Positions 46,401-54,329 of a stretch of 64,000 nucleotides of DNA are shown piece by piece (positions within the stretch are counted from its first letter, which is position 1; every line of letters begins with the position of its first letter). The position numbers and the translations under genes were made by a program. This DNA comes from an uncultured candidatus Porisulfidus sp. (GTDB lineage: Bacteria; Pseudomonadota; Gammaproteobacteria; Poriferisulfidales; Poriferisulfidaceae), in assembly GCA_958431155.1 (NCBI GenBank), contig OY288106.1:567937-631936 (forward strand), given 5' to 3'. Under the pieces are notes generated by a model, which saw nothing but the letters and a program-made list of their open reading frames with translations, made no database searches and was not told where the DNA came from.

Positions 46401-47268
46401 CAAAAGCGGGGAACAATGGGGCGTCCCACCGCTTTTCACGGAATTGTCCTATGAAATCAGGAAGAATCCAGCGGCACCCTACATCCATACGGGTGCAGCG
46501 CCGACCGTCGCGATCTTGAGAGAACAGGGTGTCAATGGGCAGGTCGAGATGGCGGCCGCGTTCTCTCGGGCCGGCTTCGTCTGCAAGGATTTGCATATGA
46601 ATGATCTCCAGCGCGACCCACGCCTTCTGGATGACGTCTCGGGCCTGGCTGCCTGTGGTGGGTTTTCATACGGCGATGTCCTCGGAGCCGGAGGAGGATG
46701 GGCAAAAAATATCCTTTATAATAAAGAGTTACGAGAGATATTCAAAAACTTCTTCGAGAGGCCAGAAGTTTTTGCACTAGGCGTCTGCAACGGCTGCCAA
46801 TTACTGTCCCAGATGAAGGAACTGATTCCCGGCACGTCGCACTGGCCGCGTTTCGTATCGAATCTCAGTGAGCAATTCGAGGCCAGACTGTGCGAGGTCG
46901 AGATTCTCGAATCACCTTCTATCCTACTCCGGGACATGGCCAGTAGCCGCCTTCCGATCGTGGTTGCACACGGGGAAGGCCGTATCGACCCGCAATGCGA
47001 CGTGGCGGCCCTCGAAGAGTTCGTTTGCCTGCGCTATATCAATGCGGATGGGGCTGTCGCCGAGGATTACCCCGCCAATCCGAACGGTTCGGCGGGAGGA
47101 ATAACGGCGCTGACCAACACGGACGGGCGTTTTACCATCATGATGCCGCATCCAGAGAGAGTGTTTCGTACCCTGCAGCACTCTTGGCATCCGCCGGAAT
47201 GGGGAGAGGACGCCCCGTGGCTGCGCCTTTTCCAGAATGCGCGGGCTTGGGTCGGCGAAACAGGCTGA
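43411..47268 (+). CDS. purL: Phosphoribosylformylglycinamidine synthase (single-chain PurL)
   Basis: Converts FGAR to FGAM in purine synthesis. The 1285-residue single-chain form is typical of Gammaproteobacteria. The N-terminal PurS-like part is followed by two FGAM synthase repeats (AQVNSEHCRHKIFNARW with the catalytic His; HNHPTGISPFPGAATGSGGE; the second GDRSVGGLTARDQMVGPWQV). The C-terminal glutamine amidotransferase has nucleophile Cys in ALGVCNGCQLLSQ and His/Glu in MMPHPERVFR. A short linker separates it from the RFAP synthase gene 42 bases downstream. Confidence 0.96.
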   Translation: MPVRSYPGGQALTDYSRHRLNARLRTNGDGQVASARFLHFADCERALESAEEKTLVELLDYAPVASELDSDLSILVVPRLGTISPWSSKATEIIRNCGLTAVLRVERGIEYRLQGVDHASPQQVALLHDRMTESILTHPEQCDEILAHLEPTPLEWISLGSEPAQALRIANQTYGLALSEADIEYLIRAYGRLGRNPTDAELMMFAQVNSEHCRHKIFNARWMIDGKSMQHSLFEMIQHTHAVSPDGTLSAYRDNAAVLDAGRGGRLAVDPKTCSWNAVDDDYGIVIKVETHNHPTGISPFPGAATGSGGEIRDETACGRGGRPKAGLCGFTVSNLNLDTWPRPWEDSSREPPPRMASPLDIMIEGPIGAASFNNEFGRPCLTGYFRTLENEVLTPAGRKTFGYHKPIMIAGGVGSIRVDHVQKQPIPEGALIVVLGGPAMLIGLGGGAASSQHTGAGDEGLDYASVQRSNPEMQRRAQEVIEQCTARGTDNLILSVHDVGAGGLSNAIPELIDGEPGGAELNLREIPCADSRMSPREIWCNESQERYVLAIREETLEDFAKMCRRERCPFAVIGKAAADGQLHLVDPRFGEAVADVPLAFLFGESSRMNMAVPSVNWPDVPLDLRDIDLSEAVQRVLTLPCVGSKLFLITIGDRSVGGLTARDQMVGPWQVPVADAAVTACDFEGVGGEAMTMGERPALAIHRPAASARMAVAEALTNLASVRVRDRTRIRLSANWMAAGSEAESLYGLYEAVEAISMELCPQLGIAIPVGKDSLSMQATWEDQQVTSPVSLIVSAFAPVEDVRRHATPQLRDDPDSCLLLVSLNSNRRLGGSALAQAYRQTGSDTPDVDDPSHLAAFFDQIQELLDEDAVLAYHDRSDGGLLACLCECAFAGHVGLNIDLPIATNDLLSYLFNEEVGAMLQVRSKQAEEIADRFRTAGLICESIGTLIPDPVLRLCCRGEEKDVWPLPGLQQLWSRTSYEIARRRDHEECARSEYKSGEQWGVPPLFTELSYEIRKNPAAPYIHTGAAPTVAILREQGVNGQVEMAAAFSRAGFVCKDLHMNDLQRDPRLLDDVSGLAACGGFSYGDVLGAGGGWAKNILYNKELREIFKNFFERPEVFALGVCNGCQLLSQMKELIPGTSHWPRFVSNLSEQFEARLCEVEILESPSILLRDMASSRLPIVVAHGEGRIDPQCDVAALEEFVCLRYINADGAVAEDYPANPNGSAGGITALTNTDGRFTIMMPHPERVFRTLQHSWHPPEWGEDAPWLRLFQNARAWVGETG

Positions 47269-47310
47269 TTTCCTGTATACTTTTTCGCTCGACCATTCCC
47301 AAGCTGTCAG

Positions 47311-48315
47311 GTGGATCAAATCATCCAAGTCGAGGCGCCAGCGCGTCTGCATCTCGGTTTTCTGGATCTCCAAGGAGACCTGGGGCGACGTTTCGGTGGA
47401 ATCGGGGTCAGTCTGAAAGAAATCCAGACTCGTGTGGAATGCACCTGCAGTACGGAATTCTCCGCCAAGGGACCTGATTCAGAGCGCGCGCTCAAATACG
47501 CCCGACGCCTGCTGAGCATGATGGGGCGTCAGGATGCGGTCAGCATCAAGATTCACCAGGCAATTCCGCAACATGCGGGGCTAGGGTCCGGCACGCAGAT
47601 GGCCTTGGCCGTCGGCACCGCCGTCAATCGCCTGTTCAAATTAGGCCTGACCTCCTACGAAATCGCCGAGAAGCTTGCCCGAGGCGGACGTTCTGGGATC
47701 GGCATTGGCTCGTTCGAGCAGGGTGGCTTCCTGGTCGATGGCGGGAGAGGGGACGGCGACCAGCTCCCCCCGATTGTTGCACGGCATCCTTTCCCCGAAC
47801 ATTGGCGGATCGTGCTGTTGATGGAGCGAAGCGACAGGGAAGGGCTCTCAGGTGAGGCCGAGCGCCAGGCTTTTGGCACCCTTCCCGAATTTCCTGCCTC
47901 GGACGCAGCGCATTTATGCCGTCTGACCCTCATGCGCATTTTGCCATCGTTGCTTGAATCGGACTTGTCGGGATTTGCTCAGGGGATCGGCGAGTTGCAG
48001 GACAAGATCGGAGATTATTTTGCTCCTGCCCAAGGTGGGCGGTTTTCACACCTGAACATCATGCACCTCCTGAAACAAGCGAAACAACTTGGTTTTCAAG
48101 GGGTCGGGCAAAGTTCTTGGGGACCGACCGGATTCATCTTGACCGACAGCGAAACTCAGGCTCATGCACTGGTCCGGAAGCTTCAGCCTGTCGATGCAGG
48201 ATTGGAACTCCGGATCGTTGGCGGCTCCAACCGCGGCCACCGGCTGACCGTCGTGGCAGGAATGGAGGAAACGGAATCCCGGCATGAGGAACTAAGATCT
48301 CGGACAAGAACCTGA
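47311..48315 (+). CDS. Beta-ribofuranosylaminobenzene 5'-phosphate synthase
   Basis: First committed enzyme of methanopterin synthesis; it joins 4-hydroxy- or 4-aminobenzoate to PRPP with loss of CO2 and PPi. The 334-residue protein is of the GHMP-kinase fold: PARLHLGFLDLQGDLGRRFG at the start, then the glycine-rich motif IPQHAGLGSGTQMALAVGTA (about residue 90) and GRSGIGIGSFEQGGFLVDGG, a signature of this family. The GTG start at 47311 lies in the purL gap. It opens the H4MPT cluster and corresponds to the gene called orf4 in methylotroph C1 islands. mtdB follows after 13 bases. Confidence 0.9.
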   Translation: MDQIIQVEAPARLHLGFLDLQGDLGRRFGGIGVSLKEIQTRVECTCSTEFSAKGPDSERALKYARRLLSMMGRQDAVSIKIHQAIPQHAGLGSGTQMALAVGTAVNRLFKLGLTSYEIAEKLARGGRSGIGIGSFEQGGFLVDGGRGDGDQLPPIVARHPFPEHWRIVLLMERSDREGLSGEAERQAFGTLPEFPASDAAHLCRLTLMRILPSLLESDLSGFAQGIGELQDKIGDYFAPAQGGRFSHLNIMHLLKQAKQLGFQGVGQSSWGPTGFILTDSETQAHALVRKLQPVDAGLELRIVGGSNRGHRLTVVAGMEETESRHEELRSRTRT

Positions 48316-48328
48316 TAAAGGAAATTTT

Positions 48329-49228
48329 ATGGAGAAAAAATACCTTCTGCATATGCTGACTTCGGCGAAGAACCTGAGTCCGTTTGATGCCAACATGGCC
48401 TACGATGCAGGCTGGGATGCCTGCATTCCCTACATTCAGGTGGAAACCGACGAAGTCAAGGGTCTGGTGGAAGACGCGATCTTCTCGCGGGGGCCGAGCG
48501 GCGTCAAACGCACCGGCCTGTTCATCGGCGGGCGCGACATGCACCAGGCCATGGAGATCTTGGAAGTCTGCCAGCAATCCATGGTCCCCCCGTTCGTGGT
48601 CTCGGCGTTTGCCGATCCCAGCGGGGCATTCACGACGGCGGCGGCCATGGTTGCTAAAGTCGAGAAAGCATTGCGCAATGTACATGGGGCGGAACTTTCG
48701 GGACAGCGTATTCTGGCGCTCGGCGGGACCGGCCCGGTCGGTTCGGCGGCAGCGGTGATTGCCGCGAATGCGGGGGCCCACGTCACTATCTTGGGGCGCC
48801 AGAAAGAGAAAAGCGATCGTGCGGCTGAATTGTGCAACCAGAAATACGGTGCAGATCCGGTCGTTGACGGAGAAGCCAATGACCAACTCGACCAATTGCT
48901 GGGCGATACCGATGTCGTATTCGCTTCGGCAGCTGCCGGAATTCAACTGGTGTCAAAGGAACAAATGTCCAATGCCCCGAGACTGAAAGTGGCAGCGGAT
49001 GTCAATGCGGTCCCACCTTCCGGCATTCACGGTCTGGGGGTAATGGACGACACCAGCCCAATCGAAGATTCCCAGAGCGGGGCTGTAGGCATTGGGGCGC
49101 TTGCCATCGGAAACGTGAAATATCAGACCCAGCATCGGTTGCTTCAGCAGATGCGGGAGACGGAAGAGCCGATCTATTTCCATTTCGAGCACGCCTTTGA
49201 AGTGGCGCGTCAGTGTGCCGCGGAGTAG
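48329..49228 (+). CDS. mtdB: NAD(P)-dependent methylene-tetrahydromethanopterin dehydrogenase
   Basis: Oxidises methylene-H4MPT to methenyl-H4MPT in the cytoplasm, the second step of H4MPT-linked formaldehyde oxidation. The 299-residue protein begins MEKKYLLHMLTSAKNLSPFD, as MtdB does. The nucleotide-binding loop is ALGGTGPVGSAAAVIAANAG near residue 130. The closing segment GVMDDTSPIEDSQSGAVGIG matches the family. AAAGGA precedes the ATG. The next gene starts before its stop, so translation is coupled. Confidence 0.95.
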   Translation: MEKKYLLHMLTSAKNLSPFDANMAYDAGWDACIPYIQVETDEVKGLVEDAIFSRGPSGVKRTGLFIGGRDMHQAMEILEVCQQSMVPPFVVSAFADPSGAFTTAAAMVAKVEKALRNVHGAELSGQRILALGGTGPVGSAAAVIAANAGAHVTILGRQKEKSDRAAELCNQKYGADPVVDGEANDQLDQLLGDTDVVFASAAAGIQLVSKEQMSNAPRLKVAADVNAVPPSGIHGLGVMDDTSPIEDSQSGAVGIGALAIGNVKYQTQHRLLQQMRETEEPIYFHFEHAFEVARQCAAE

Positions 49229-50384
49229 CAGGAAACTGTTCTTGCTGTCCGCTTCGGCGCGGGCACACGCACAAGCGGCCATGCATTATCAGCGCCCGGT
49301 TGTGGCGATCGATGGGTTTCTCGATGCAGATCTGAATGCCGACGAGATTGCTCGAGCCACTCTGGAAGACGGCCAATTCTCTCTGGAAGTACTGGAAGTT
49401 GTCTCCAAGAGAAGCTGCTCAGGCGATCTGTTGGCTTACGGCTCCGGATTCGAAGCCCATCCGGAACTGCTGGAGCGGTTGCAAGCCTCTGTGCGGGTTC
49501 TGGGCAACACTCCCGATATCGTTCGCCTGTGTGCCGACCCTGCACAATTGTCGGACCGTCTTGCGAAGCTCGGGGTAGCGGGTCCAGAAACCCGAAGCCA
49601 GCAACCGGACCGCCTGGAAGGCTGGCTTGCCAAGAAAAAAGGCCGTTCGGGAGGATGTCATGTGCATCCGGCCTCGCGAGCGCCAAACCGCCCGGATTCC
49701 TACTGCTGGCAACGTCAATGTGCCGGTAAACCGCATTCCGCGCTGTTCCTGGCAGGAGGAAGGGAAGTTCAGGTCGTCGGTATCAGCGAATTATTGCCTT
49801 CCGGAAGGGCAGATACGCCCTATGCCTGGAGTGGCGCAATCGGCCCGATCGAGGTTTTGCCTAAGGTTTTCGAGCAAGTACAATGGGCGGCACAAATCCT
49901 GGCGTGCGATCTTGATCTTCTCGGCCTCTGCGGTATTGATTTCATAGTTGATTCCAAGACAGAAGTGCAATTTGTGGACCTTAATCCGAGATTGGTGGCC
50001 ACCTGCGAGCTTTATGCAGATTGTTTTGTCTCCGATTACATGAGCGCGCATATTGAAACCTGCCTCACCGGAAACCCGGACGGACACTTGGCTCCTGCCT
50101 CAGGGCGAGGAGAAAGCGTTCGAGGAATGCAGGTCGTCTATGCTCCATACCCGATTGCTGGTACGGAAAACCGGGAGTGGCCGGCCGGAACTGCCGATCT
50201 GCCAGAGGCCAAAGCCAGTATTGAGACCGGACAGCCCTTGTGTACCGTGCAGGGCCATTACCGCGACGCGGGCGAAGCCCATGCCGGCCTGCAGGATCTT
50301 AACCATCAAATCCTGACGCTCCTCAAACCTGATTCCCTCCACCCGATTCCCTCTGGATGCCTCGCTCATGAAGTTGCCCATTAG
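49215..50384 (+). CDS. ATP-grasp protein of the H4MPT gene island (orf5 type)
   Basis: About 390 residues. The N-terminal Rossmann-like part is RKLFLLSASARAHAQAAMHY then QRPVVAIDGFLDADLN. The C-terminal ATP-grasp core holds LLGLCGIDFIVD and VQFVDLNPRLVATCELY (metal-binding Asn-Pro-Arg). Genes of this type occur next to mch/mtdB in methylotrophs (orf5 of Methylobacterium islands). Its reaction is unproven. An amino-acid ligase step in methylofuran or H4MPT assembly, like archaeal tyramine-glutamate ligase, is a reasonable inference. GTG 49215 is chosen; TTG 49197 is also in frame. It overlaps mtdB by 14 bases and mch by 17. Confidence 0.82.
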   Translation: MPRSSRKLFLLSASARAHAQAAMHYQRPVVAIDGFLDADLNADEIARATLEDGQFSLEVLEVVSKRSCSGDLLAYGSGFEAHPELLERLQASVRVLGNTPDIVRLCADPAQLSDRLAKLGVAGPETRSQQPDRLEGWLAKKKGRSGGCHVHPASRAPNRPDSYCWQRQCAGKPHSALFLAGGREVQVVGISELLPSGRADTPYAWSGAIGPIEVLPKVFEQVQWAAQILACDLDLLGLCGIDFIVDSKTEVQFVDLNPRLVATCELYADCFVSDYMSAHIETCLTGNPDGHLAPASGRGESVRGMQVVYAPYPIAGTENREWPAGTADLPEAKASIETGQPLCTVQGHYRDAGEAHAGLQDLNHQILTLLKPDSLHPIPSGCLAHEVAH

Positions 50385-51330
50385 TCTCAACCGCCAGGTT
50401 GAGCCCCTGGTTCGCTCCCTGTCCGAGCAGGCATGGAGCCTGCGTATCGTGGAATCTCCTACGGAAGAAGGGGTCTGGGTGGTGGACGCCGGCATCAATG
50501 CGATCGGCGGCATTGAAGCAGGGCGCCAGATTGCGGAAATCTGCATGGGCGGGATGGGGCAGGCCACACTGACCTATGGCGGATCGGCAGACTGGCCGCT
50601 CACCATACACGTCCACACCCAGCATCCGGTCCTGGCCTGTCTGGCGAGCCAATATGCGGGGTGGTCTCTAAGCGACAAGGAAAGCGGGTTCTATGCGCTG
50701 GGCTCCGGACCGGCCCGGAGCATGGCACAAAAAGAAGATCTGTTTGAGAAGATCGGCTACAAGGATTCGTATATCTACACGGCCTTAGTGATGGAAGTCG
50801 ACAAAGTGCCGCCACGTTCAGTGAGGGAGAAAATCTGCCGGGATTGTGGAGTCGAGCCATACAACCTGACCTTGATCCTGACCCCGACCACAAGTCTTGC
50901 CGGAACGGTACAGGTGGTCGGCCGGGTTCTGGAGGTCGGGCTGCACAAGGCACATGAGTTGGGTTTCGACCTGAACTGCGTGGTGGACGGCATTGGCAGT
51001 GCGCCGATTCCACCGCTTGATAATTCGGACATGGTGCGGATGATGGGTCGTACCAACGATGCCATCCTGTTCGGCGGACAGATCAAACTGTTCGTCCAGT
51101 CCAGCGACGAGGAGGCGGAAAGGCTCGCCACGGAATTACCCAGCAGCACATCCCGCGATTACGGCAAACCGTTTGCTGAAATTTTCAAGGAGCACGACTA
51201 CGACTTCTTCCAGATCGATCCGATGCTGTTCAGCCCGGCCCGGGTTTTGGTCAACAATATCCGGACGGGCCGCTCCTTTTCTGCCGGCGCCATCGATCTC
51301 GAATTGCTAGAGCAGTCATTCAAGGAATGA
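50368..51330 (+). CDS. mch: Methenyltetrahydromethanopterin cyclohydrolase
   Basis: Hydrolyses methenyl-H4MPT to formyl-H4MPT, the third step of the pathway. The 320-residue protein shows the family landmarks VWVVDAGINAIGGIEAGRQI, ICMGGMGQATL, GFYALGSGPARSM and the FGLTKE-region equivalent SYIYTALVMEVDKVP. Length equals known bacterial Mch. The start overlaps the ATP-grasp gene upstream, and the stop overlaps the next ATG (ATGA). Confidence 0.96.
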   Translation: MKLPISLNRQVEPLVRSLSEQAWSLRIVESPTEEGVWVVDAGINAIGGIEAGRQIAEICMGGMGQATLTYGGSADWPLTIHVHTQHPVLACLASQYAGWSLSDKESGFYALGSGPARSMAQKEDLFEKIGYKDSYIYTALVMEVDKVPPRSVREKICRDCGVEPYNLTLILTPTTSLAGTVQVVGRVLEVGLHKAHELGFDLNCVVDGIGSAPIPPLDNSDMVRMMGRTNDAILFGGQIKLFVQSSDEEAERLATELPSSTSRDYGKPFAEIFKEHDYDFFQIDPMLFSPARVLVNNIRTGRSFSAGAIDLELLEQSFKE

Positions 51331-52238
51331 TCGCGCGCGGGCGTTACGCCATCGTGACCGATCAGCCGGGCTGGCACGGTCATCAGTTGCGCCAGGCTTT
51401 GGAGGCCAAGGGATCGGAGAGCGACTTCGTGCGTTTGCAGGAATGTCGCCTGGAAGTGCAAAACGGCACTCCGGAAATCGGCATCCCCGGTTTCGAAGAC
51501 GGACTGCCATCGGGAGTGTTTATCCGAGAAGTGCCGGGGGGGAGCCTCGAAGAGGTCATCTTCTATCTGGATATCCTTCACGCCTTGGAAGCTTCGGGCG
51601 TCAAGGTCTATAACGATGCCGGCGCGATTGAACGCAGCGTCGACAAAGTCCGCGCCAGCTTTCTGTTTGCGCTCCACGGTGTTCCGACACCTCGGACTTT
51701 CGCAGTGCGGGATGTCGGGCAGATGCGCGCGTTTTTGCGCAACTGGTTCGAAACGCACCGCCACGCCGTGGCGAAGCCCATTTTCGGCTCTCAAGGCAAA
51801 GGTCTGAAACTCTTGTCGCGGGACGACCCCCATCCCGATTACGATCTGTCCCGTGGGGTCTACTACCTGCAGGAATATATCGAGCCGGTCGCGTCCCGCA
51901 GCTGCGACTGGCGGGTGCTGGTCATCGGCGACCAGGCAGTGGCAGCCATGCGAAGGGAAGGCGAGGGTTGGATCAGCAACATTGCCAATGGCGGCCAGGG
52001 CCACCCGGCATCGCTGGAGCCGGAGTTGGCTCAGTTGGCAGAGCGTGCAGTGACTGCGGTCGAGATGCCGTACGCCGGAGTGGATCTGATGCGCGATCGG
52101 AAAGGGGCCGCTTGGGTAACCGAAGTCAACAGCATTCCGGCGTGGCGAGGGTTGCAGGAGGTACACTCGGAGAATATCGCGGATCTCCTGATCGAGGGAT
52201 TTCTGAACCACTGCCACGGAGGAGCTTCGCCTGCTTAA
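51327..52238 (+). CDS. RimK-like ATP-grasp ligase of the H4MPT island (orf7 type)
   Basis: A 303-residue ATP-grasp protein in the RimK/MptN family. The ATP-binding strand is AVAKPIFGSQGKGLKLLSRD (about 150-169), YYLQEYIEP supplies adenine contacts, DWRVLVIGDQAVAAMRRE is the RimK signature, and WVTEVNSIPAWRGLQ holds the metal-binding Glu and Asn. RimK relatives add glutamate to cofactors (MptN and CofF in archaea). A role in glutamylating methanopterin or methylofuran is likely but unproven. Four-base overlap with mch. Confidence 0.85.
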   Translation: MIARGRYAIVTDQPGWHGHQLRQALEAKGSESDFVRLQECRLEVQNGTPEIGIPGFEDGLPSGVFIREVPGGSLEEVIFYLDILHALEASGVKVYNDAGAIERSVDKVRASFLFALHGVPTPRTFAVRDVGQMRAFLRNWFETHRHAVAKPIFGSQGKGLKLLSRDDPHPDYDLSRGVYYLQEYIEPVASRSCDWRVLVIGDQAVAAMRREGEGWISNIANGGQGHPASLEPELAQLAERAVTAVEMPYAGVDLMRDRKGAAWVTEVNSIPAWRGLQEVHSENIADLLIEGFLNHCHGGASPA

Positions 52239-52250
52239 GCGGAGATCTCG

Positions 52251-53186
52251 ATGGCCAAGTACTTGCGTGCCTACTACGATCCACCTTGGCGCTTTGCCGC
52301 ACGACAATTTCTTTATGCCTGCTTGCTGGACCTGCAGGCCTTGAAGCCCGGCAATGTCGGGCTGCATGGGGAAGGGCACGGGAAAACCACCCAGGACTTC
52401 CGGCGAAGTGCCCAAGCGGCGGCCGAGCTCATCACCCGCCCGGATTGGAGTTTGGGCCGTCGGGTACGCGAAGCGGCTCGGGCAAGTTGGGGCGTAGCGG
52501 GCTGTAATACCAATATCGGCGTCCTTCTCTTGACCTCCCCACTTGTTTCCGCCTATTACCGGGAGAACCCTCCGGTTCTGAATCAGCGGGTGGAAGAGGT
52601 CCTGGCCGAAACTACGATCGACGACGCGCGGGACGTATACCGGGCCATCCGGTTGATGCAACCGGCTGGGCTGGGGCAAGCGCCACAGGCCGATGTCCGC
52701 GATCGTCCGGACATTACGCTGCGCGAGGCGATGACCTTGGCTGCTGAGCGGGACCGGATTGCAGCAGAGTATCGGGACGGGTTTCCGATCACCTTCACTG
52801 AAGCCCGGCCACAATGGGAAGCACTGTGCCTGCGCTGGGGTGATGAGCGGTGGGCGATGGTCGGAGTTTTCCTGACTCTTCTTGGTCGTTATCCGGATTC
52901 TCACATCGCCCGCGTGCACGGCGAAGAGGTGGCAAGGTCAGTTAGTGGTAAGATTAAAAAGTTAGCCGATGAATTCTGTGGGGCTGAGTCCCCGGAAAAT
53001 TTTCGGCCCAGGCTCCTGGAACTGGACGCTTCTTGGAAAAGCTCCAGTCTCAGCCCGGGAACCACGGCGGATCTGGCCCTAGCGGGGGTTCTCGCCGCGC
53101 GGCTCGACGGGTGGAGCGACGACAGGGGCAGGATGTTCTTGTCACAGGGAGATGATTCCCGGAACCCATCGGGTGCGTCTGCGTGA
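52251..53186 (+). CDS. CitG/MdcB-like (triphosphoribosyl-dephospho-CoA synthase family) protein (orf17 type)
   Basis: A 311-residue protein with the CitG-fold pattern LDLQALKPGNVGLHGEGHGK, then AGCNTNIGVLLLTSPL. In true CitG these positions read KPGLVDxxxxGAHxD and TxGVNTHKGxIF. CitG makes the prosthetic-group precursor of citrate lyase, but no citrate or malonate lyase is present. The same branch recurs in methylotroph H4MPT islands (orf17) between mch-orf7 and fae. The true reaction is unknown; it may transfer a phosphoribosyl-type group during cofactor synthesis. The gene starts 12 bases after the ATP-grasp stop. Confidence 0.8.
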   Translation: MAKYLRAYYDPPWRFAARQFLYACLLDLQALKPGNVGLHGEGHGKTTQDFRRSAQAAAELITRPDWSLGRRVREAARASWGVAGCNTNIGVLLLTSPLVSAYYRENPPVLNQRVEEVLAETTIDDARDVYRAIRLMQPAGLGQAPQADVRDRPDITLREAMTLAAERDRIAAEYRDGFPITFTEARPQWEALCLRWGDERWAMVGVFLTLLGRYPDSHIARVHGEEVARSVSGKIKKLADEFCGAESPENFRPRLLELDASWKSSSLSPGTTADLALAGVLAARLDGWSDDRGRMFLSQGDDSRNPSGASA

Positions 53187-53199
53187 TTTGACGGATCCG

Positions 53200-53213
53200 T
53201 TGTTTGCAAACAA
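53200..53213 (+). promoter_or_regulatory. 14-base palindrome upstream of fae
   Basis: TTGTTTGCAAACAA is a perfect inverted repeat 27-40 bases upstream of the fae ATG in the short gap after the CitG-like gene. It could be an operator for independent fae control. A poor -35-like TTGACG is at 53188-53193. Function inferred from position only. Confidence 0.4.
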
Positions 53214-53239
53214 AAAACATAAACTGGAGTAAATCAACA

Positions 53240-53764
53240 ATGGCAATCGATAAAGTTCTCGTTGGAGAGGCTTTGGTCAATGACAATGACCCTTCTGGGA
53301 CAATGGCTGAAATCGCTCACATCGATCTTCTCATTGGCCCGCGCGGCTCTGCCGTGGAAACGGCTTTCTGTAACGGTCTGGTCAACAACAAGGACGGGTT
53401 CACGACACTGCTCGCTGTAGTGGCGCCGAACCTGCCGTGTAAGCCGGACACCATGATGTACAACAAGGTCACGATCAAGGGCGCAAAACAAGCCGTCCAG
53501 ATGTTCGGACCCGCCCAGAAGGCTGTCGCCATGGCTGTTGCGGATTCAGTTGAGGCTGGGGTCATCCCGAAGGAAGAAAGCGGCAACCTGTACGTTTGTG
53601 TTGGCGTGTTCATCCATTGGGAGGCTGACAGTGATGCAGCGATCTATGAAAACAATTACAAGGCAACCAAGGAGGCGATCGCCAACGCCGTGAGCGGAGT
53701 TCCCACCGTGGACGACATGCTTTCCCAAAAGGACAGCACCGACCATCCGTTCCAGGGCTTCTAA
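53240..53764 (+). CDS. fae: Formaldehyde-activating enzyme
   Basis: Condenses formaldehyde with H4MPT to methylene-H4MPT and is usually among the most abundant proteins of a methylotroph. The 174-residue protein contains [20 protein letters not shown], then [20 protein letters not shown] and [21 protein letters not shown]. His27 aligns with the catalytic His of Fae. Relative to Methylobacterium Fae there is a short insertion before that His. ATG 53240 with GGAG ten bases upstream is chosen; an in-frame TTG at 53204 lies in the palindrome. It ends the cluster. Confidence 0.97.
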   Translation: MAIDKVLVGEALVNDNDPSGTMAEIAHIDLLIGPRGSAVETAFCNGLVNNKDGFTTLLAVVAPNLPCKPDTMMYNKVTIKGAKQAVQMFGPAQKAVAMAVADSVEAGVIPKEESGNLYVCVGVFIHWEADSDAAIYENNYKATKEAIANAVSGVPTVDDMLSQKDSTDHPFQGF

Positions 53765-53784
53765 CCAGGCATCGTCCCCGAGAA

Positions 53785-53812
53785 AGCGCCGCACTTGTGC
53801 GGCGCTTTTTTT
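53785..53812 (+). terminator. Intrinsic terminator of the H4MPT cluster
   Basis: A nine-base GC-rich stem AGCGCCGCA/TGCGGCGCT with loop CTTG is followed directly by seven T residues, 20 bases after the fae stop. A textbook rho-independent terminator that separates fae from moaE. Confidence 0.93.
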
Positions 53813-53880
53813 GCGCGCAGTAAAATGCCGTATCCGGGAGCCGTTGGGAGATCTTCGATCTCAAACCCTGGGAGCAAACC

Positions 53881-54321
53881 ATGGATGCGCGCATAATCAC
53901 AGAGCCTCTCGATCCCTGGAGAGAGATCCAAGAGTTTTTGTCGGCCCATGAGAAATTGCGCGGGCAGTGTGGGGCGATGGTCGTGTTCGTCGGCACCATG
54001 CGGGCACAGAACGAAGGAGAGGCCGTGCGGTCCATGCGGCTTGAACACTACCCGGAAATGACCCAAGCCCATTTGGAGAAGATTGCGCGTCAGGCGCAAG
54101 ATCAATTCGGTCTCTCGGCCGTTCTTCTGCGCCATCGCGTCGGGGAAATCCTGCCGGGCGAGGAAATCGTCTTGGTCGCAGTCTGGGCGGAGCATCGGAA
54201 GGCTGCATATGAGGGCAACCGATTCCTCATGGAAGACCTGAAATCTACCGCGCCTTTCTGGAAGGAGGAAACTCTCGCGGGAGGAGAGCGGCGATGGGTG
54301 GAGGAGAATACCCCGGGTTGA
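53881..54321 (+). CDS. moaE: Molybdopterin synthase catalytic subunit
   Basis: Transfers sulfur to precursor Z with MoaD to form molybdopterin. The 146-residue protein shows GAMVVFVGTMRAQNEGEAVR, LEHYPEM, RHRVGEILPGEEIVLVAVWAEHRKAAYEGNRFLMEDLKSTAPFWKEE (read in pieces: HRVGEI, HRKAAYEG, LKSTAPFWKEE), with the conserved active-site Lys residues in the last block. GGGAG precedes the ATG. No moaD is adjacent. It converges on moeA with an eight-base gap. Confidence 0.93.
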   Translation: MDARIITEPLDPWREIQEFLSAHEKLRGQCGAMVVFVGTMRAQNEGEAVRSMRLEHYPEMTQAHLEKIARQAQDQFGLSAVLLRHRVGEILPGEEIVLVAVWAEHRKAAYEGNRFLMEDLKSTAPFWKEETLAGGERRWVEENTPG

Positions 54322-54329
54322 GGCAATGC

